Below are positions 22,998-31,383 of a stretch of DNA of 64,000 nucleotides, one piece after another (position 1 is the first letter of the stretch; every line of letters starts with the position of its first letter). This DNA comes from Comamonas sp. BIGb0152 (lineage in GTDB: Bacteria > Pseudomonadota > Gammaproteobacteria > Burkholderiales > Burkholderiaceae_C). The notes under the pieces were generated by a model, which saw only the letters and a list, made by a program, of their open reading frames with translations, was not told where the DNA came from and made no database searches. A program made the position numbers and the translations under genes. Location: the NCBI RefSeq assembly GCF_024809975.1, contig NZ_JANUDY010000014.1, forward strand, positions 28,678 to 92,677. Reading direction: 5' to 3'.

Positions 22998-25064
22998 TTA
23001 GAAACCGACAGTGACTTTGGCCCAATAACGGCGGCCGTCATACACCGCGTCATAGGTGGCGGTATCGACCCGCTTGTCAAACAGGTTGTAGATGCCGGTG
23101 CTCAAGCGCACATCCTTGCTGTAGGCGTAGTTCAGGCCCAGGTCCAGGAAGGTGAACGACGGCGAGCCCTTGGCGATGGAGGTGCGGCTGAGGTAGTCCG
23201 AGCTTTTGCCCCGGAAGTTGAGCCGGCTCCACACGCCCAGCTTGTCCGTGCTCTGCCAATCCAGGGTGGCATTGAGCATGTGCTTGGGCATCTTGTTGAG
23301 GGGCTGGCCCGCAAAGCGGCCGCTCTTTTGCTCCGAGCGGGTGAAGGTGTAGTTGGCGGCCAGCCGCAGGGCTTCGCTGGCTTTCCAGGTGGCCGTGGCC
23401 TCCACACCGCGCATGGTGGCCTTGTCGACATTGGTGCGGTCGCTGATGAACTTGTAGGGCGTGCCCAGCACCGTGCAGTTGCCAGTCACGATAGCGCGGC
23501 CGCCGCCCTCGGTGTCCTCACAGCTGCGCACCTCGGTGATCTTGTCCTTGAAGTCGGTGTTGAACAGGGTCAGGCTGCCGGTAAAGTCGCGGCGGTTGTC
23601 CCAAATCACGCCCAGCTCCTGGCTGGTGCTCTTCTCTGGTTTGAGGTCGGGGTTGCCCCGGATGATGGCCGGGTCGCCGCCGCCACCGGTGATCTGGCCC
23701 CAATCGGCCACTGCCGCGCGCAGGCTGGGCGATTTGAAGCCGGTGGAGATGCCGCCTTTGACGCTCCACTGCGGCGTGGCATGCCAGACGCCGTAGACGC
23801 GGGGCGTCCAGTCAGTGCCGTAGTTCTGGTCATGGTTCATGCGCAGGCCGGTGGTCAGCGCAATCGCATCGGTCACCCGCCATTCGTTCTCGGCAAACAG
23901 CGCCCACTGGTAGCGCTTGAGCGTGTTGATGGGGTTGTCCACCTTCATCTGGTTGCCGTTGTCCATCAGCTTTTCATGCTTGTAGCTCAGGCCCAAGGTG
24001 GTCAGGTTGCGCTCGCCGATCGGCATCACGATCTGGCTGTTGAACTCGGTGTTCTTCAGATTCATCTGGCGGCCGGGGTTGTCCACCTCTTCGTGCTGCA
24101 GGTAGGTGGTCGAGGTGCCAAAACCCCAGCGCCCGGTGTGCGAGATCGCCACGTGGTTGCGCGCATAGTCCGAGTAGCTGGAGGCGCGGCTGGCGCTCTT
24201 GCCGGCCGTGGCATAGCGGTCCTGCAAGGTGCGGCCCACTTCCAGCGCAAAGTCATGGTCCTTGTTGGGGGTGAGCGTGAGCTTGGCCGTGCCCGAGCTG
24301 CTGTCTTGCTCGTTGAAACCGCCGACAAACTTGTCTTCCAGGCGGCGCGATTTCTGGCCGTAGATCTGCAGGCCCAGCACATCGCTCTTGATCGGGCCGG
24401 CCAGGTAGAAGTTGGTCTGGTAGATATCGCCCGAGGCAGAGGACTCTTGCTGCATGGTCTCGGCGCTCAAGGTGCCGGTCCACTGCTTGGCCACCTTGCG
24501 CGTGATGATGTTGACCACGCCGCCCATCGCGTCCGAGCCGTAGAGCGAAGACATGGGGCCGCGCACCACCTCGATGCGCTCGATGGCGCTGAGCGGCGGC
24601 AACCAGCCTTGCTCGATGCCCGCGCCATCGCTGTTGGGGCGGGTCTCGCGTGAGTTTTGCGGTTTGCCGTCCACCAGAATCATCGTGTAGTTCGATGCCA
24701 TGCCCCGAATGCTGATGTCGCTGGAGCTACCACCGCCGGTGATGACCACGCCGGGCACATCGCGCAGCGCATCGGTCACATCGCGGTAGGCTTTTTTCTC
24801 CAGCTCCTGGCGCGGGATCACGGTGATCGACGCTGGCGCATCTTCCACCGCCTGCTCAAAGCCCGAGGCCGTCACCACCACGGTCGACAAGGTTTTGTCG
24901 GCGTCCGTCTCGGCCCGTGCCATGGCAGGCCCGCTCAGCAAGGCCGCTGCCACCCAGGCCGTGGCACGCCACGCATGGGGTGCAGCAAGGCGCGATGAAA
25001 GGCGGTCATGGCGCTGCAAAGAAGGGCGGGCAGCGCAGGCGGCGGCGAGGTGGCGGGCGGTCAT
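22998..25064 (-). CDS. TonB-dependent siderophore receptor (FepA/Cir type), copy 2
   Basis: 688 residues. A 51-residue leader ends LLSGPAMARA/E, followed by TLSTVVVTASGFEQAVEDAP (TonB box/plug start), PASITVIPRQELEK, RIEVVRGPMSSLYGSDAMGG, and a barrel ending YWAKVTVGF. GGAG six bases before the ATG supports the start. It is paralogous to the receptor at 20396-22441 through plug and barrel, but the extracellular loops differ (for example a cysteine-containing insertion near CEDTEGGG and GNCTVLG). This suggests different siderophores. Confidence 0.93.
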   Translation of the reverse strand: MTARHLAAACAARPSLQRHDRLSSRLAAPHAWRATAWVAAALLSGPAMARAETDADKTLSTVVVTASGFEQAVEDAPASITVIPRQELEKKAYRDVTDALRDVPGVVITGGGSSSDISIRGMASNYTMILVDGKPQNSRETRPNSDGAGIEQGWLPPLSAIERIEVVRGPMSSLYGSDAMGGVVNIITRKVAKQWTGTLSAETMQQESSASGDIYQTNFYLAGPIKSDVLGLQIYGQKSRRLEDKFVGGFNEQDSSSGTAKLTLTPNKDHDFALEVGRTLQDRYATAGKSASRASSYSDYARNHVAISHTGRWGFGTSTTYLQHEEVDNPGRQMNLKNTEFNSQIVMPIGERNLTTLGLSYKHEKLMDNGNQMKVDNPINTLKRYQWALFAENEWRVTDAIALTTGLRMNHDQNYGTDWTPRVYGVWHATPQWSVKGGISTGFKSPSLRAAVADWGQITGGGGDPAIIRGNPDLKPEKSTSQELGVIWDNRRDFTGSLTLFNTDFKDKITEVRSCEDTEGGGRAIVTGNCTVLGTPYKFISDRTNVDKATMRGVEATATWKASEALRLAANYTFTRSEQKSGRFAGQPLNKMPKHMLNATLDWQSTDKLGVWSRLNFRGKSSDYLSRTSIAKGSPSFTFLDLGLNYAYSKDVRLSTGIYNLFDKRVDTATYDAVYDGRRYWAKVTVGF

Positions 25065-25406
25065 GGAAAACTCCGGTTCAGATCAAGGTATGGCATGCGG
25101 CTGCGCCACCTGGTCGCTCGTGACGTTCAGGCAAAGCGCAGGCGCAGGGCCAGCGGTTATTCGCGGGGGTTGGAGGTGTCAGTCGCGGCGCGGCAGGTGG
25201 TCAGAGCGGTCTGAACCTGGGCCGCCCTGGCGTGCATGCCGGGCTGTGCGGCATGGAGATGGCTGGTGCCACCTGGCTGGGCAACGAAGAACGTGGATTG
25301 ACGATTAACAAATGCGAATGCTTCTTATTATATGCATCGATAAAGAAGTGTTGACTAATGTGAAGACAAGGTGAAGCAGTTTGATCCCGACATGTTGCTG
25401 TTATGC
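25065..25406. other. leader and promoter region of TonB receptor 2
   Basis: About 340 bases without a gene. They comprise some 250 bases of leader before the receptor start and the Fur-like box at 25313-25330, then an AT-rich stretch up to the end of the DUF445 gene at 25407. I see no other recognisable element. Confidence 0.6.
25313..25330 (-). promoter_or_regulatory. Fur-like box upstream of TonB receptor 2
   Basis: TGCGAATGCTTCTTATTA on the + strand. It aligns base for base with the site at 22644 except at four positions. It is located about 250 bases upstream of the receptor start and is embedded in the only AT-rich stretch of the region. It suggests Fur repression. Confidence 0.65.
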
Positions 25407-26732
25407 CTACACCGTACCCGCGCCCAGGTGGTTCAACAGCCAACCCAACCAGAACAGCACAAAGCCGATCAGGCCGCCCACCAAGGTGCCGTTGATGCGG
25501 ATGTACTGCAGATCGCGGCCAATATTCCACTCGATCAGCTCGCCCAGTTCACGTGCATCCCAGCGTTTGACGGTGTCGGCAATATGGGTGCCGAAGAACT
25601 GCGAAATCTCTGGCGCCAGCTCCCGCACCCACAGCTCCATGCGCGTGTTCAGCGCGCTGCGCAGGGCGGGGTCGCCTGCCAGCGACTTGCCCAGCCACAG
25701 GCCCATGCCCCGCACATTGCGCGACATGGCCGAATGCTCGTTGGCCAGATCGGCCTGCAGGCTGGCGCGCAGGCTTTGCCACAGCTCCTGCACATACTGG
25801 CCGACAGCGGGGTCGTGCTGCAGGTAGCGGCGCACCTCTTCGCCCTTGGCATGCCAGGCCGGGTCGGTCGCCAGGCGCTCCACCCATTCCTGCATGGTCT
25901 GGTCAAACTTGGCCCGCAGCACATGGCCTGGGTTATCGGCAATCGCGTCCAGCAGGTGCTCCAGGCTGCTGGCGATCATCGCCGAGCCCTTGTCGCTGAG
26001 CCAGCCGGTGGGCAGCATCTTTTCCTTGAGCGGGTGCTCGGTCTTGAGCCAGTGGGCAATGGTCTGGGCGATCAAGGTGCGGGTCTCGGCCTCGTGCAGC
26101 AGCTCGACCAGCTTGTCCAGCGCCTGCGCCAGCAGCACCTGGTGGCGGCCATTGTGGGTCAGCACCGTCAGCAGTTTCGACAGCGACTGCGACAGATCGA
26201 GCTGGCCCAGCAAGGTGCGCAGCGCCAGCTTGATGAAACGCTCGACCTGCGCATCCTGCACCGTGGCCAGCGCAGCGGCGGCCAGGCGTGCCACCTGGTG
26301 GCCCAGCAGCTCGGCATTGGCAGGGGATTTGAGCCACTGCGCCAGCTTGTCGGCCGGCTGGTGGGTGCGCACCAGTTGCACCAGCGAATCCCCGTCGAGA
26401 AAGCGCTCACGCACAAACACGGCCAGGTTCTCGCCAATGCGGTCCTTGTTGCGCGGAATGATGGCCGTGTGCCGCGAGATCCAGGGAATGGGGATGTGCT
26501 TGAACAGCGCCGCCACGGCAAACCAGTCAGCCAGCGCGCCCACCATGCCCGCCTCGGTCATCGCGCGCAAGCAGCGCAATGCCAGCTGCCAGTGCTTCGT
26601 CTGGGCAAACGGCTGGCCCAGGCACCAACTGGCCACGATGAACAGCAAGGCCACCAGCAGCAGCAGCAGCAGAGGGGTGAGCTTGGCGCGGCGCAGCAAA
26701 CGCTGCTGTTCTTCAGTCAGGAGCAAGGGCAT
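25407..26732 (-). CDS. DUF445 family membrane protein (YjiN-like)
   Basis: 441 residues. N-terminal hydrophobic helix TPLLLLLLVALLFIVASWCLG (about 19-39), the conserved segment AMTEAGMVGALADWFAVAALFKHIPIPWISRHTAIIP (about 57-93) and a C-terminal helix LVGGLIGFVLFWLGWLLNHLG identify DUF445. The function of the family is not established. I prefer the ATG at 26732 over the GTG at 26756. It is divergent from the small DUF3297 gene. Confidence 0.9.
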   Translation of the reverse strand: MPLLLTEEQQRLLRRAKLTPLLLLLLVALLFIVASWCLGQPFAQTKHWQLALRCLRAMTEAGMVGALADWFAVAALFKHIPIPWISRHTAIIPRNKDRIGENLAVFVRERFLDGDSLVQLVRTHQPADKLAQWLKSPANAELLGHQVARLAAAALATVQDAQVERFIKLALRTLLGQLDLSQSLSKLLTVLTHNGRHQVLLAQALDKLVELLHEAETRTLIAQTIAHWLKTEHPLKEKMLPTGWLSDKGSAMIASSLEHLLDAIADNPGHVLRAKFDQTMQEWVERLATDPAWHAKGEEVRRYLQHDPAVGQYVQELWQSLRASLQADLANEHSAMSRNVRGMGLWLGKSLAGDPALRSALNTRMELWVRELAPEISQFFGTHIADTVKRWDARELGELIEWNIGRDLQYIRINGTLVGGLIGFVLFWLGWLLNHLGAGTV

Positions 26733-26872
26733 GCAGAGCACTGTAGCGGCAAGCACCAGGGCTTGCCAAGTCAGCCAACTGCGCTGTTTCCCTCTACCGG
26801 GCGGGGTGCCCGCAAAGTGTGGACAATGTCGGCCTGTGCGGCCAATGGCCGCGTCCTCTTCTGCCCAAGACC

Positions 26873-27124
26873 ATGACCGATACCACCGCCCGCCCCGAGT
26901 TGCCCGACCACCTGTCCATCGATCCCAAGAGCCCGCACTTTGTGCGCGAGGTCTTCGACCACGATATCGGCATCCGCTTCAACGGCACGGAGCGCGTGGA
27001 TGTCGAGGAATACTGCGTGAGCGAAGGCTGGGTCAAGGTGCCCGCCGGCAAGACCGTGGACCGCAAGGGCAAGCCCCTGCTGATCAAGATCAAGGGCAAG
27101 GTCGAGGCCTATTACAAGGACTGA
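26873..27124 (+). CDS. DUF3297 family protein
   Basis: 83 residues: LPDHLSIDPKSPHF followed by VREVFDHDIGIRFNGTERVD, and SEGWVKVPAGKTVDRKGKPL then LIKIKGKVEAYYKD, which fits the small DUF3297 family throughout its length. The function is unknown. A start at 26819 is possible, but the family begins near MTDTTARPELPDHL. It is followed by two hairpins, the second a clear terminator. Confidence 0.88.
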   Translation: MTDTTARPELPDHLSIDPKSPHFVREVFDHDIGIRFNGTERVDVEEYCVSEGWVKVPAGKTVDRKGKPLLIKIKGKVEAYYKD

Positions 27125-27145
27125 GTCCTGGCCTGATCGACCTCC

Positions 27146-27170
27146 CCGGACTGCCCTCACAGCAGTCCGG
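27146..27170 (+). terminator. hairpin downstream of the DUF3297 gene
   Basis: A perfect 9-base stem, CCGGACTGC/GCAGTCCGG, with a 7-base loop directly after the stop codon. It lacks a U-run and precedes the stronger terminator at 27177. Confidence 0.5.
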
Positions 27171-27176
27171 TGATTC

Positions 27177-27227
27177 AAAAAAACCCGACCCACCCTCGCC
27201 GATGCTGGCGGGGATGGGCCGGGTTTT
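27177..27227. terminator. bidirectional terminator between DUF3297 and hmp
   Basis: A7 CCCG ... CGGGTTTTT with further pairing of CCCACC-type bases within the long stem. It lies between the convergent DUF3297 (+) and flavohemoprotein (-) genes and fits termination in both directions. Confidence 0.8.
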
Positions 27228-27278
27228 TGCATGCGGCTGGCCTTGCCGCAGGCCCGTCAGGCGGTCACAGGCCTGGTA

Positions 27279-28454
27279 TCAGGCCAGCGCCTCGGCCGGG
27301 CCAAAGAACTCGTAGCGCACCTGGGCTGCGGGCACACCCAGCTTGTGCAGCGAGGCTTTGACCGAACGCATGAATGGCTTGGGGCCGAGAAAGTACACAT
27401 CGGCATCGCGCGAGGCCGGCAGCCACTGGCCCAGCAGGTCCTCGGTCAAAGGGCCCTGGGCGGCTACCGCCTCGCCATCGGCCACCTGGTCATACACATA
27501 GAGCGGCTGCAGCTGGCTGTGCGCCTGGGCCAGCGCATCGATCTGCGCACGGAAGGCATGCACCGCACTGCCACGGGCACAGTGAATAAAGGTGATGGGG
27601 CGGTCGGTCTGCAACGCGGCTTCGAGCATCGGCAACGTGGGGGTGATGCCCACGCCGCCGCTGATCAGCACCAGGGGCCGCTCGCTGGCCTGCAGGGTGA
27701 AATGGCCGGCCGGTGCAAACAGCTCCAAGGTGTCGCCCACTTGCAGACCATGCAGGTAGTTGGAGACCTTGCCACCGGGCTCGCGCTTGACGCTGATGCG
27801 GTAGCTGCGGCCATTGCTGGGGGCCGACAGCGAGTAGTTGCGGCGCTGTTCTGTGCCATCCACGATGGCACGCAGCCCAATGTACTGGCCCGGTTGGTGG
27901 CTGATCACCGCCTTGCCATCGGCGGGCTCCAGGTAGAAGGAGCTGATCTCGGCGCTCTCTGCCACCTTCTGCACCAGCTTGAAGGCACGCGCACCGCGCC
28001 AGCCGCCTTCGGCATGGGCAATGTCGTCATAGGCCTGGGTCTCGGCAGCGATCAGGATATCGGCCAGCTGGGTGTAGGCGGCGGCCCAGGCGTCGATCAC
28101 CGCATCGGTGGCGATCTCGGCGCCCAGCACCTCGCGGATGGCGCGCAGCAAACACGTGCCCACAATCTGGTACTGGCCGGGCTGCACCTGCAGCGCCACA
28201 TGCTTGTTGATGATCTGCGCGGGCAGGTCACCCAGGTTTTCCAGCTTGTCGATGTGTTTGGCATACATCAGCACGCTGTGCGCCAACGCGCGGGGCTGGG
28301 CACCGCTTTGCTGGTGGGCCTGGTTGAACAACGGGCGCACCTCGGGGTACTCGCTCAGCATCATTTGGTAAAAATGCGTGGTCAGCGCCTCGCCGCCGGT
28401 CTCCAGCAGCGGCACGGTGGCCTGGATGATCTGTTTTTGGCTATCGGTCAGCAT
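27279..28454 (-). CDS. hmp: flavohemoprotein, nitric oxide dioxygenase
   Basis: 391 residues, the usual Hmp length. The globin domain has Tyr29, Gln53 and proximal His85 (NKHVALQV) in the expected places. The FAD domain has RNYSLSAPS, and the NAD domain has LVLISGGVGITPTLPMLEA and YFLGPKPFM. It converts NO plus O2 and NAD(P)H to nitrate and protects against nitrosative stress. A sigma54-type promoter lies 34-50 bases upstream and a NorR-type operator beyond it, so expression should be induced by NO through the divergent activator. Confidence 0.95.
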   Translation of the reverse strand: MLTDSQKQIIQATVPLLETGGEALTTHFYQMMLSEYPEVRPLFNQAHQQSGAQPRALAHSVLMYAKHIDKLENLGDLPAQIINKHVALQVQPGQYQIVGTCLLRAIREVLGAEIATDAVIDAWAAAYTQLADILIAAETQAYDDIAHAEGGWRGARAFKLVQKVAESAEISSFYLEPADGKAVISHQPGQYIGLRAIVDGTEQRRNYSLSAPSNGRSYRISVKREPGGKVSNYLHGLQVGDTLELFAPAGHFTLQASERPLVLISGGVGITPTLPMLEAALQTDRPITFIHCARGSAVHAFRAQIDALAQAHSQLQPLYVYDQVADGEAVAAQGPLTEDLLGQWLPASRDADVYFLGPKPFMRSVKASLHKLGVPAAQVRYEFFGPAEALA

Positions 28455-28487
28455 CTAACACTCCTTGCATGTGGTTGCCATCAACAA

Positions 28488-28504
28488 TGCACGCAGCGTG
28501 CCAA
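28488..28504 (-). promoter_or_regulatory. sigma54 (-24/-12) promoter of hmp
   Basis: On the minus strand, TTGGCACGCTGCGTGCA matches YTGGCACG-N4-TTGCW except for one base and has the required GG-N10-GC spacing. It sits 34 bases upstream of the hmp start codon. Confidence 0.8.
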
Positions 28505-28546
28505 CACCGAGTTTGTGGAATATCAATATCTTGCACAATGTATGCA

Positions 28547-28557
28547 GTCATAATGAC
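28547..28557. promoter_or_regulatory. NorR-type operator GT-N7-AC
   Basis: GTCATAATGAC is palindromic at 10 of 11 positions and fits the GT-(N7)-AC core reported for NorR binding sites. It lies about 45 bases upstream of the hmp -24 element and 14 bases before the activator's GTG start, so it could serve activation of hmp and autoregulation. Confidence 0.65.
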
Positions 28558-28571
28558 CCCAGGTAAATGCT

Positions 28572-30197
28572 GTGTTTTTGACACCCCGAGTCGTTTTGAC
28601 ATCCTCCAAAATTCTCCACGCCGTGATTCCGCTGGTGGCCGATCTCGCCCAGGAAATGCCTGAGCGCGAGCGCCTGCGCCGCCTGCTTGCCGCCTTGCGC
28701 ACCCTGCTGCCGGCCGATGCCGTGGCGCTGCTGCGCCTCAATGGCGAATGGCTGGAGCCCGTGGCCATTGATGGCCTGGTGCCCGATACCTTGGGCCGGC
28801 GCTTCAAGGTGGCCGATCACCCGCGCCTGGCCCAGCTGCTGGCCGCCGGCCAGGCCATGCGCTTTGCGCCCGACAGCCCCCTGCCCGACCCCTATGACGG
28901 CCTGATCACCAAACCCGGCGAGCTGCATGTGCATGACTGCATGGGCTGCGTGCTGCAGACCGGCGGCCTGGCCTGGGGCCTGCTGACCTTGGATGCGCTG
29001 GAGCCCGAGCGCTTTGCCGATGACAATGCGCTGGAGCTGCTGCAGGCCTTTAGCAACCTGGCCGCCGCCACGGTGGCCACGGCCGAGCGGGTGCAGCAGC
29101 TGTCCCAGGCCGCACGCAGTGCCACGGCGCCCGCGCCGCGCAATGCCGGTGCCGATCGGGGCCGCCAGATCCTGGGTACCAGCCCCGCCATTCGCCAGCT
29201 GCAAAGCAGCATTGCACTGGTCGCCGCCAGCGATTTGTGTGTGCTGATCACCGGAGAGACGGGCACCGGCAAGGAGCTGGTCGCCCAAGCCGTGCATGCG
29301 CAATCAGCGCGCGCGGCGCAGCCGCTGGTCAGCATCAACTGCGCGGCCCTGCCCGACAACCTGGTCGAGAGCGAATTGTTTGGCCATGTGCGCGGCGCCT
29401 TCACCGGCGCGTTGAACGAGCGGCGTGGCAAGTTCGAGCAGGCCCAGCACGGCACCTTGTTCCTGGATGAGGTGGGCGAGCTGTCGCTGTCGGTGCAGGC
29501 CAAGCTGCTGCGCGTGCTGCAAAGCGGCCAGCTGCAGCGCCTGGGCTCGGACCGGGAGCACCAGGTGGATGTGCGCGTGATTGCCGCCACCAACCGCGAC
29601 CTGGCCGCCGAGGTGCAGGCCGGCCGCATGCGCGCCGATTTTTACCACCGCCTTTGCGTCTACCCGGTGGTGGTACCCCCGCTGCGTGTGCGAGACAGCG
29701 ACACCTTGGTGCTGGCTGGCTGCTTCCTCGAAGAGAACCGCGCCCGCCTGCAACTAGGCGGCCTGCGGCTGGATGCCGCTGCCCAGGCAGCCCTGCTGCG
29801 CTACCCCTGGCCCGGCAATGTGCGCGAACTGGAGCACTGCATCAGCCGCGCGGTGCTCAAGGCCTTGAGCCGCACCCTGGGCCAGCGCAAGGACAGTACC
29901 AAGCCCCGCATGCTGAGCATTGGCGACGAAGACCTGTGGGATGGTGCCGCCGCCGCACCGCTGCCACCAGGCCAGCAGGCAGCCAGCCTTATCGCGCCCC
30001 TGCCCACTGCCGAGGTGGCAGTCGCCAACGCTGAGCCTTTGGGCCTGCGCACCCAGGTGGAGCGCTACGAGCGCCAACTGCTCAGCGCCAGCCTGGCCCG
30101 CCACAGCGGCAACTGGGCCGCAGCCGCGCGCGAACTGCAACTGGACCGCGCCAACCTGCAACGGCTGGCCAAGCGCCTGGGGATTGAGCGACACTGA
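28572..30197 (+). CDS. norR: NorR/FhpR-type NO-responsive sigma54 activator
   Basis: 541 residues. An N-terminal GAF domain (about 1-170) would hold the NO-sensing iron site. The AAA+ domain has Walker A GETGTGKE (about 227), the sigma54-contact loop GAFTGA (about 275) and Walker [10 protein letters not shown]. The C-terminal Fis-like HTH is [22 protein letters not shown]. The GTG at 28572 follows AGG eight bases upstream. It is divergent from hmp. In Pseudomonas the equivalent regulator of flavohemoglobin is FhpR, in E. coli NorR; either name would fit. Confidence 0.92.
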   Translation: MFLTPRVVLTSSKILHAVIPLVADLAQEMPERERLRRLLAALRTLLPADAVALLRLNGEWLEPVAIDGLVPDTLGRRFKVADHPRLAQLLAAGQAMRFAPDSPLPDPYDGLITKPGELHVHDCMGCVLQTGGLAWGLLTLDALEPERFADDNALELLQAFSNLAAATVATAERVQQLSQAARSATAPAPRNAGADRGRQILGTSPAIRQLQSSIALVAASDLCVLITGETGTGKELVAQAVHAQSARAAQPLVSINCAALPDNLVESELFGHVRGAFTGALNERRGKFEQAQHGTLFLDEVGELSLSVQAKLLRVLQSGQLQRLGSDREHQVDVRVIAATNRDLAAEVQAGRMRADFYHRLCVYPVVVPPLRVRDSDTLVLAGCFLEENRARLQLGGLRLDAAAQAALLRYPWPGNVRELEHCISRAVLKALSRTLGQRKDSTKPRMLSIGDEDLWDGAAAAPLPPGQQAASLIAPLPTAEVAVANAEPLGLRTQVERYERQLLSASLARHSGNWAAAARELQLDRANLQRLAKRLGIERH

Positions 30198-30215
30198 GCT
30201 GGACAGCATCCGCAC

Positions 30216-30827
30216 ATGAGGCACATGAAAAAGAAAAAACGCAGCCAGTCACCCGACCTTGTACCGCACCCGCGCTATGGGAGTGCGCCGATACCATCGA
30301 ATGTGCAAGGCGTCTCAACAGAGGCCATTTTGCGGGGCCATTGGTCCTATAGGTCCAGGGACATCTTTCCTGAGTCGGTGCTGATGGCTGACACAAGCAA
30401 GCAAAATTTCAACGTTTTCCCGCGCGAGTGCTATGTCGACATGCGCAAACTCTGTCGTAGCTGCCAACGCCCCTTCATCTTTTTTGCAGCCGAACAAAAA
30501 CACTGGTATGAAGTGCTGCAGTTCTACGTAGACGCCGACTGCGTGCATTGCCCCGAATGCCGTGTGCAGCGCATCGCCGCCAAACGCGCGTGTCAACGCT
30601 ATTCCTCTTTGATTCTGCTTTCCAAGCCCACCCCAGACGAGCTGCAGCAATTGGTAGATGCATCGGTCTTGCTACATGCGCAAGGCACGCTTAAGAGTCG
30701 TGATCGCTTGGGCCAGCTCAAAAATGCTGCGCTCCGGCTGATTCCGGATTACCCGGGCACCTTGGCCTTGGTCGAGGCGCTGCGAAACCAGGACGCATTG
30801 CCGCCCACTGACGGTAAAGGCAACTAA
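30216..30827 (+). CDS. zinc-ribbon-like cytoplasmic protein, unrecognised
   Basis: 203 residues that I cannot name. A CRSC ... CPEC pair (about residues 80-83 and 112-115) is a probable zinc-binding ribbon, with FPRECYVDMRKLCRSCQRPF before and a basic, helical C-terminal half after it. The N-terminus is very basic (MKKKKRSQ). The start could also be the ATG at 30225. Codon use is less GC-biased than in neighbouring genes. A terminator follows directly. Confidence 0.7.
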   Translation: MRHMKKKKRSQSPDLVPHPRYGSAPIPSNVQGVSTEAILRGHWSYRSRDIFPESVLMADTSKQNFNVFPRECYVDMRKLCRSCQRPFIFFAAEQKHWYEVLQFYVDADCVHCPECRVQRIAAKRACQRYSSLILLSKPTPDELQQLVDASVLLHAQGTLKSRDRLGQLKNAALRLIPDYPGTLALVEALRNQDALPPTDGKGN

Positions 30828-30830
30828 ACA

Positions 30831-30865
30831 AAAAGCCTCCGCGCCAGCAAGACGCGGAGGCTTTT
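30831..30865. terminator. bidirectional Rho-independent terminator
   Basis: AAAAGCCTCCGCG (30831-30843) pairs with CGCGGAGGCTTTT (30853-30865) across a 9-base loop, between convergent genes. Confidence 0.9.
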
Positions 30866-30885
30866 CAGCTTTTGGGAAGCAGGGT

Positions 30886-31302
30886 TTACTGGCCCTTGAT
30901 GCCCAGCAGTTCCACTTCAAAGTTCAAGGTGGCATTGGGCGGGATCACGCCACCGGCGCCACGGGCGCCATAGGCAATCGCCGCAGGGCAAGTCAGCTTG
31001 GCCTTGCCGCCCACCTTCATCAGCTGCACGCCTTCGGTCCAGCAGGGGATCACGCCTTGCAGCGGGAACTCGATCGGCTCACCGCGCTTGTAGGAGCTGT
31101 CGAACTCCTTGCCGCTGTCGGGGAAGGTGCCTTTGTAGTGCACCTTGACGGTGTCGGTCTTCTTGGGGCTGGCGCCGGTGCCGTCCTTGATGCTTTCAAA
31201 CACCAGGCCGCTCTGGGTCGTCACGGGCTTGCTCTGGGCCTGGGCAAAACCAGCGGTCAGGGCGATGGCAGCGAACAGGGCGCTGGCGGTCAATGCTTTC
31301 AT
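30886..31302 (-). CDS. FKBP-type peptidyl-prolyl cis-trans isomerase, exported
   Basis: 138 residues. The signal peptide MKALTASALFAAIALTAGFA continues to QAQ. The FKBP core includes VKVHYKGTFPDSGKEFDSSY, GVIPCWTEGVQLMKVGGKAK and PPNATLNFEVELLGI. The FKBP tryptophan is present in the CWTEG segment. The single domain and lack of a dimerisation arm suggest a small periplasmic foldase. The ATG at 31302 starts the signal peptide; the frame extends upstream without features. Confidence 0.92.
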   Translation of the reverse strand: MKALTASALFAAIALTAGFAQAQSKPVTTQSGLVFESIKDGTGASPKKTDTVKVHYKGTFPDSGKEFDSSYKRGEPIEFPLQGVIPCWTEGVQLMKVGGKAKLTCPAAIAYGARGAGGVIPPNATLNFEVELLGIKGQ

Positions 31303-31383
31303 GGCGAAATCCAATCCAATATTTTTCAGAAAAGCCTGCATTTTGCACCCGGATCGCAGGCGCAGCAGGCGTTAAAACACAAG

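Noticed and set aside
23000..24653. 576-codon plus-strand frame opposite TonB receptor 2
   Set aside because: Shadow of the receptor gene; composition typical of antisense translation.
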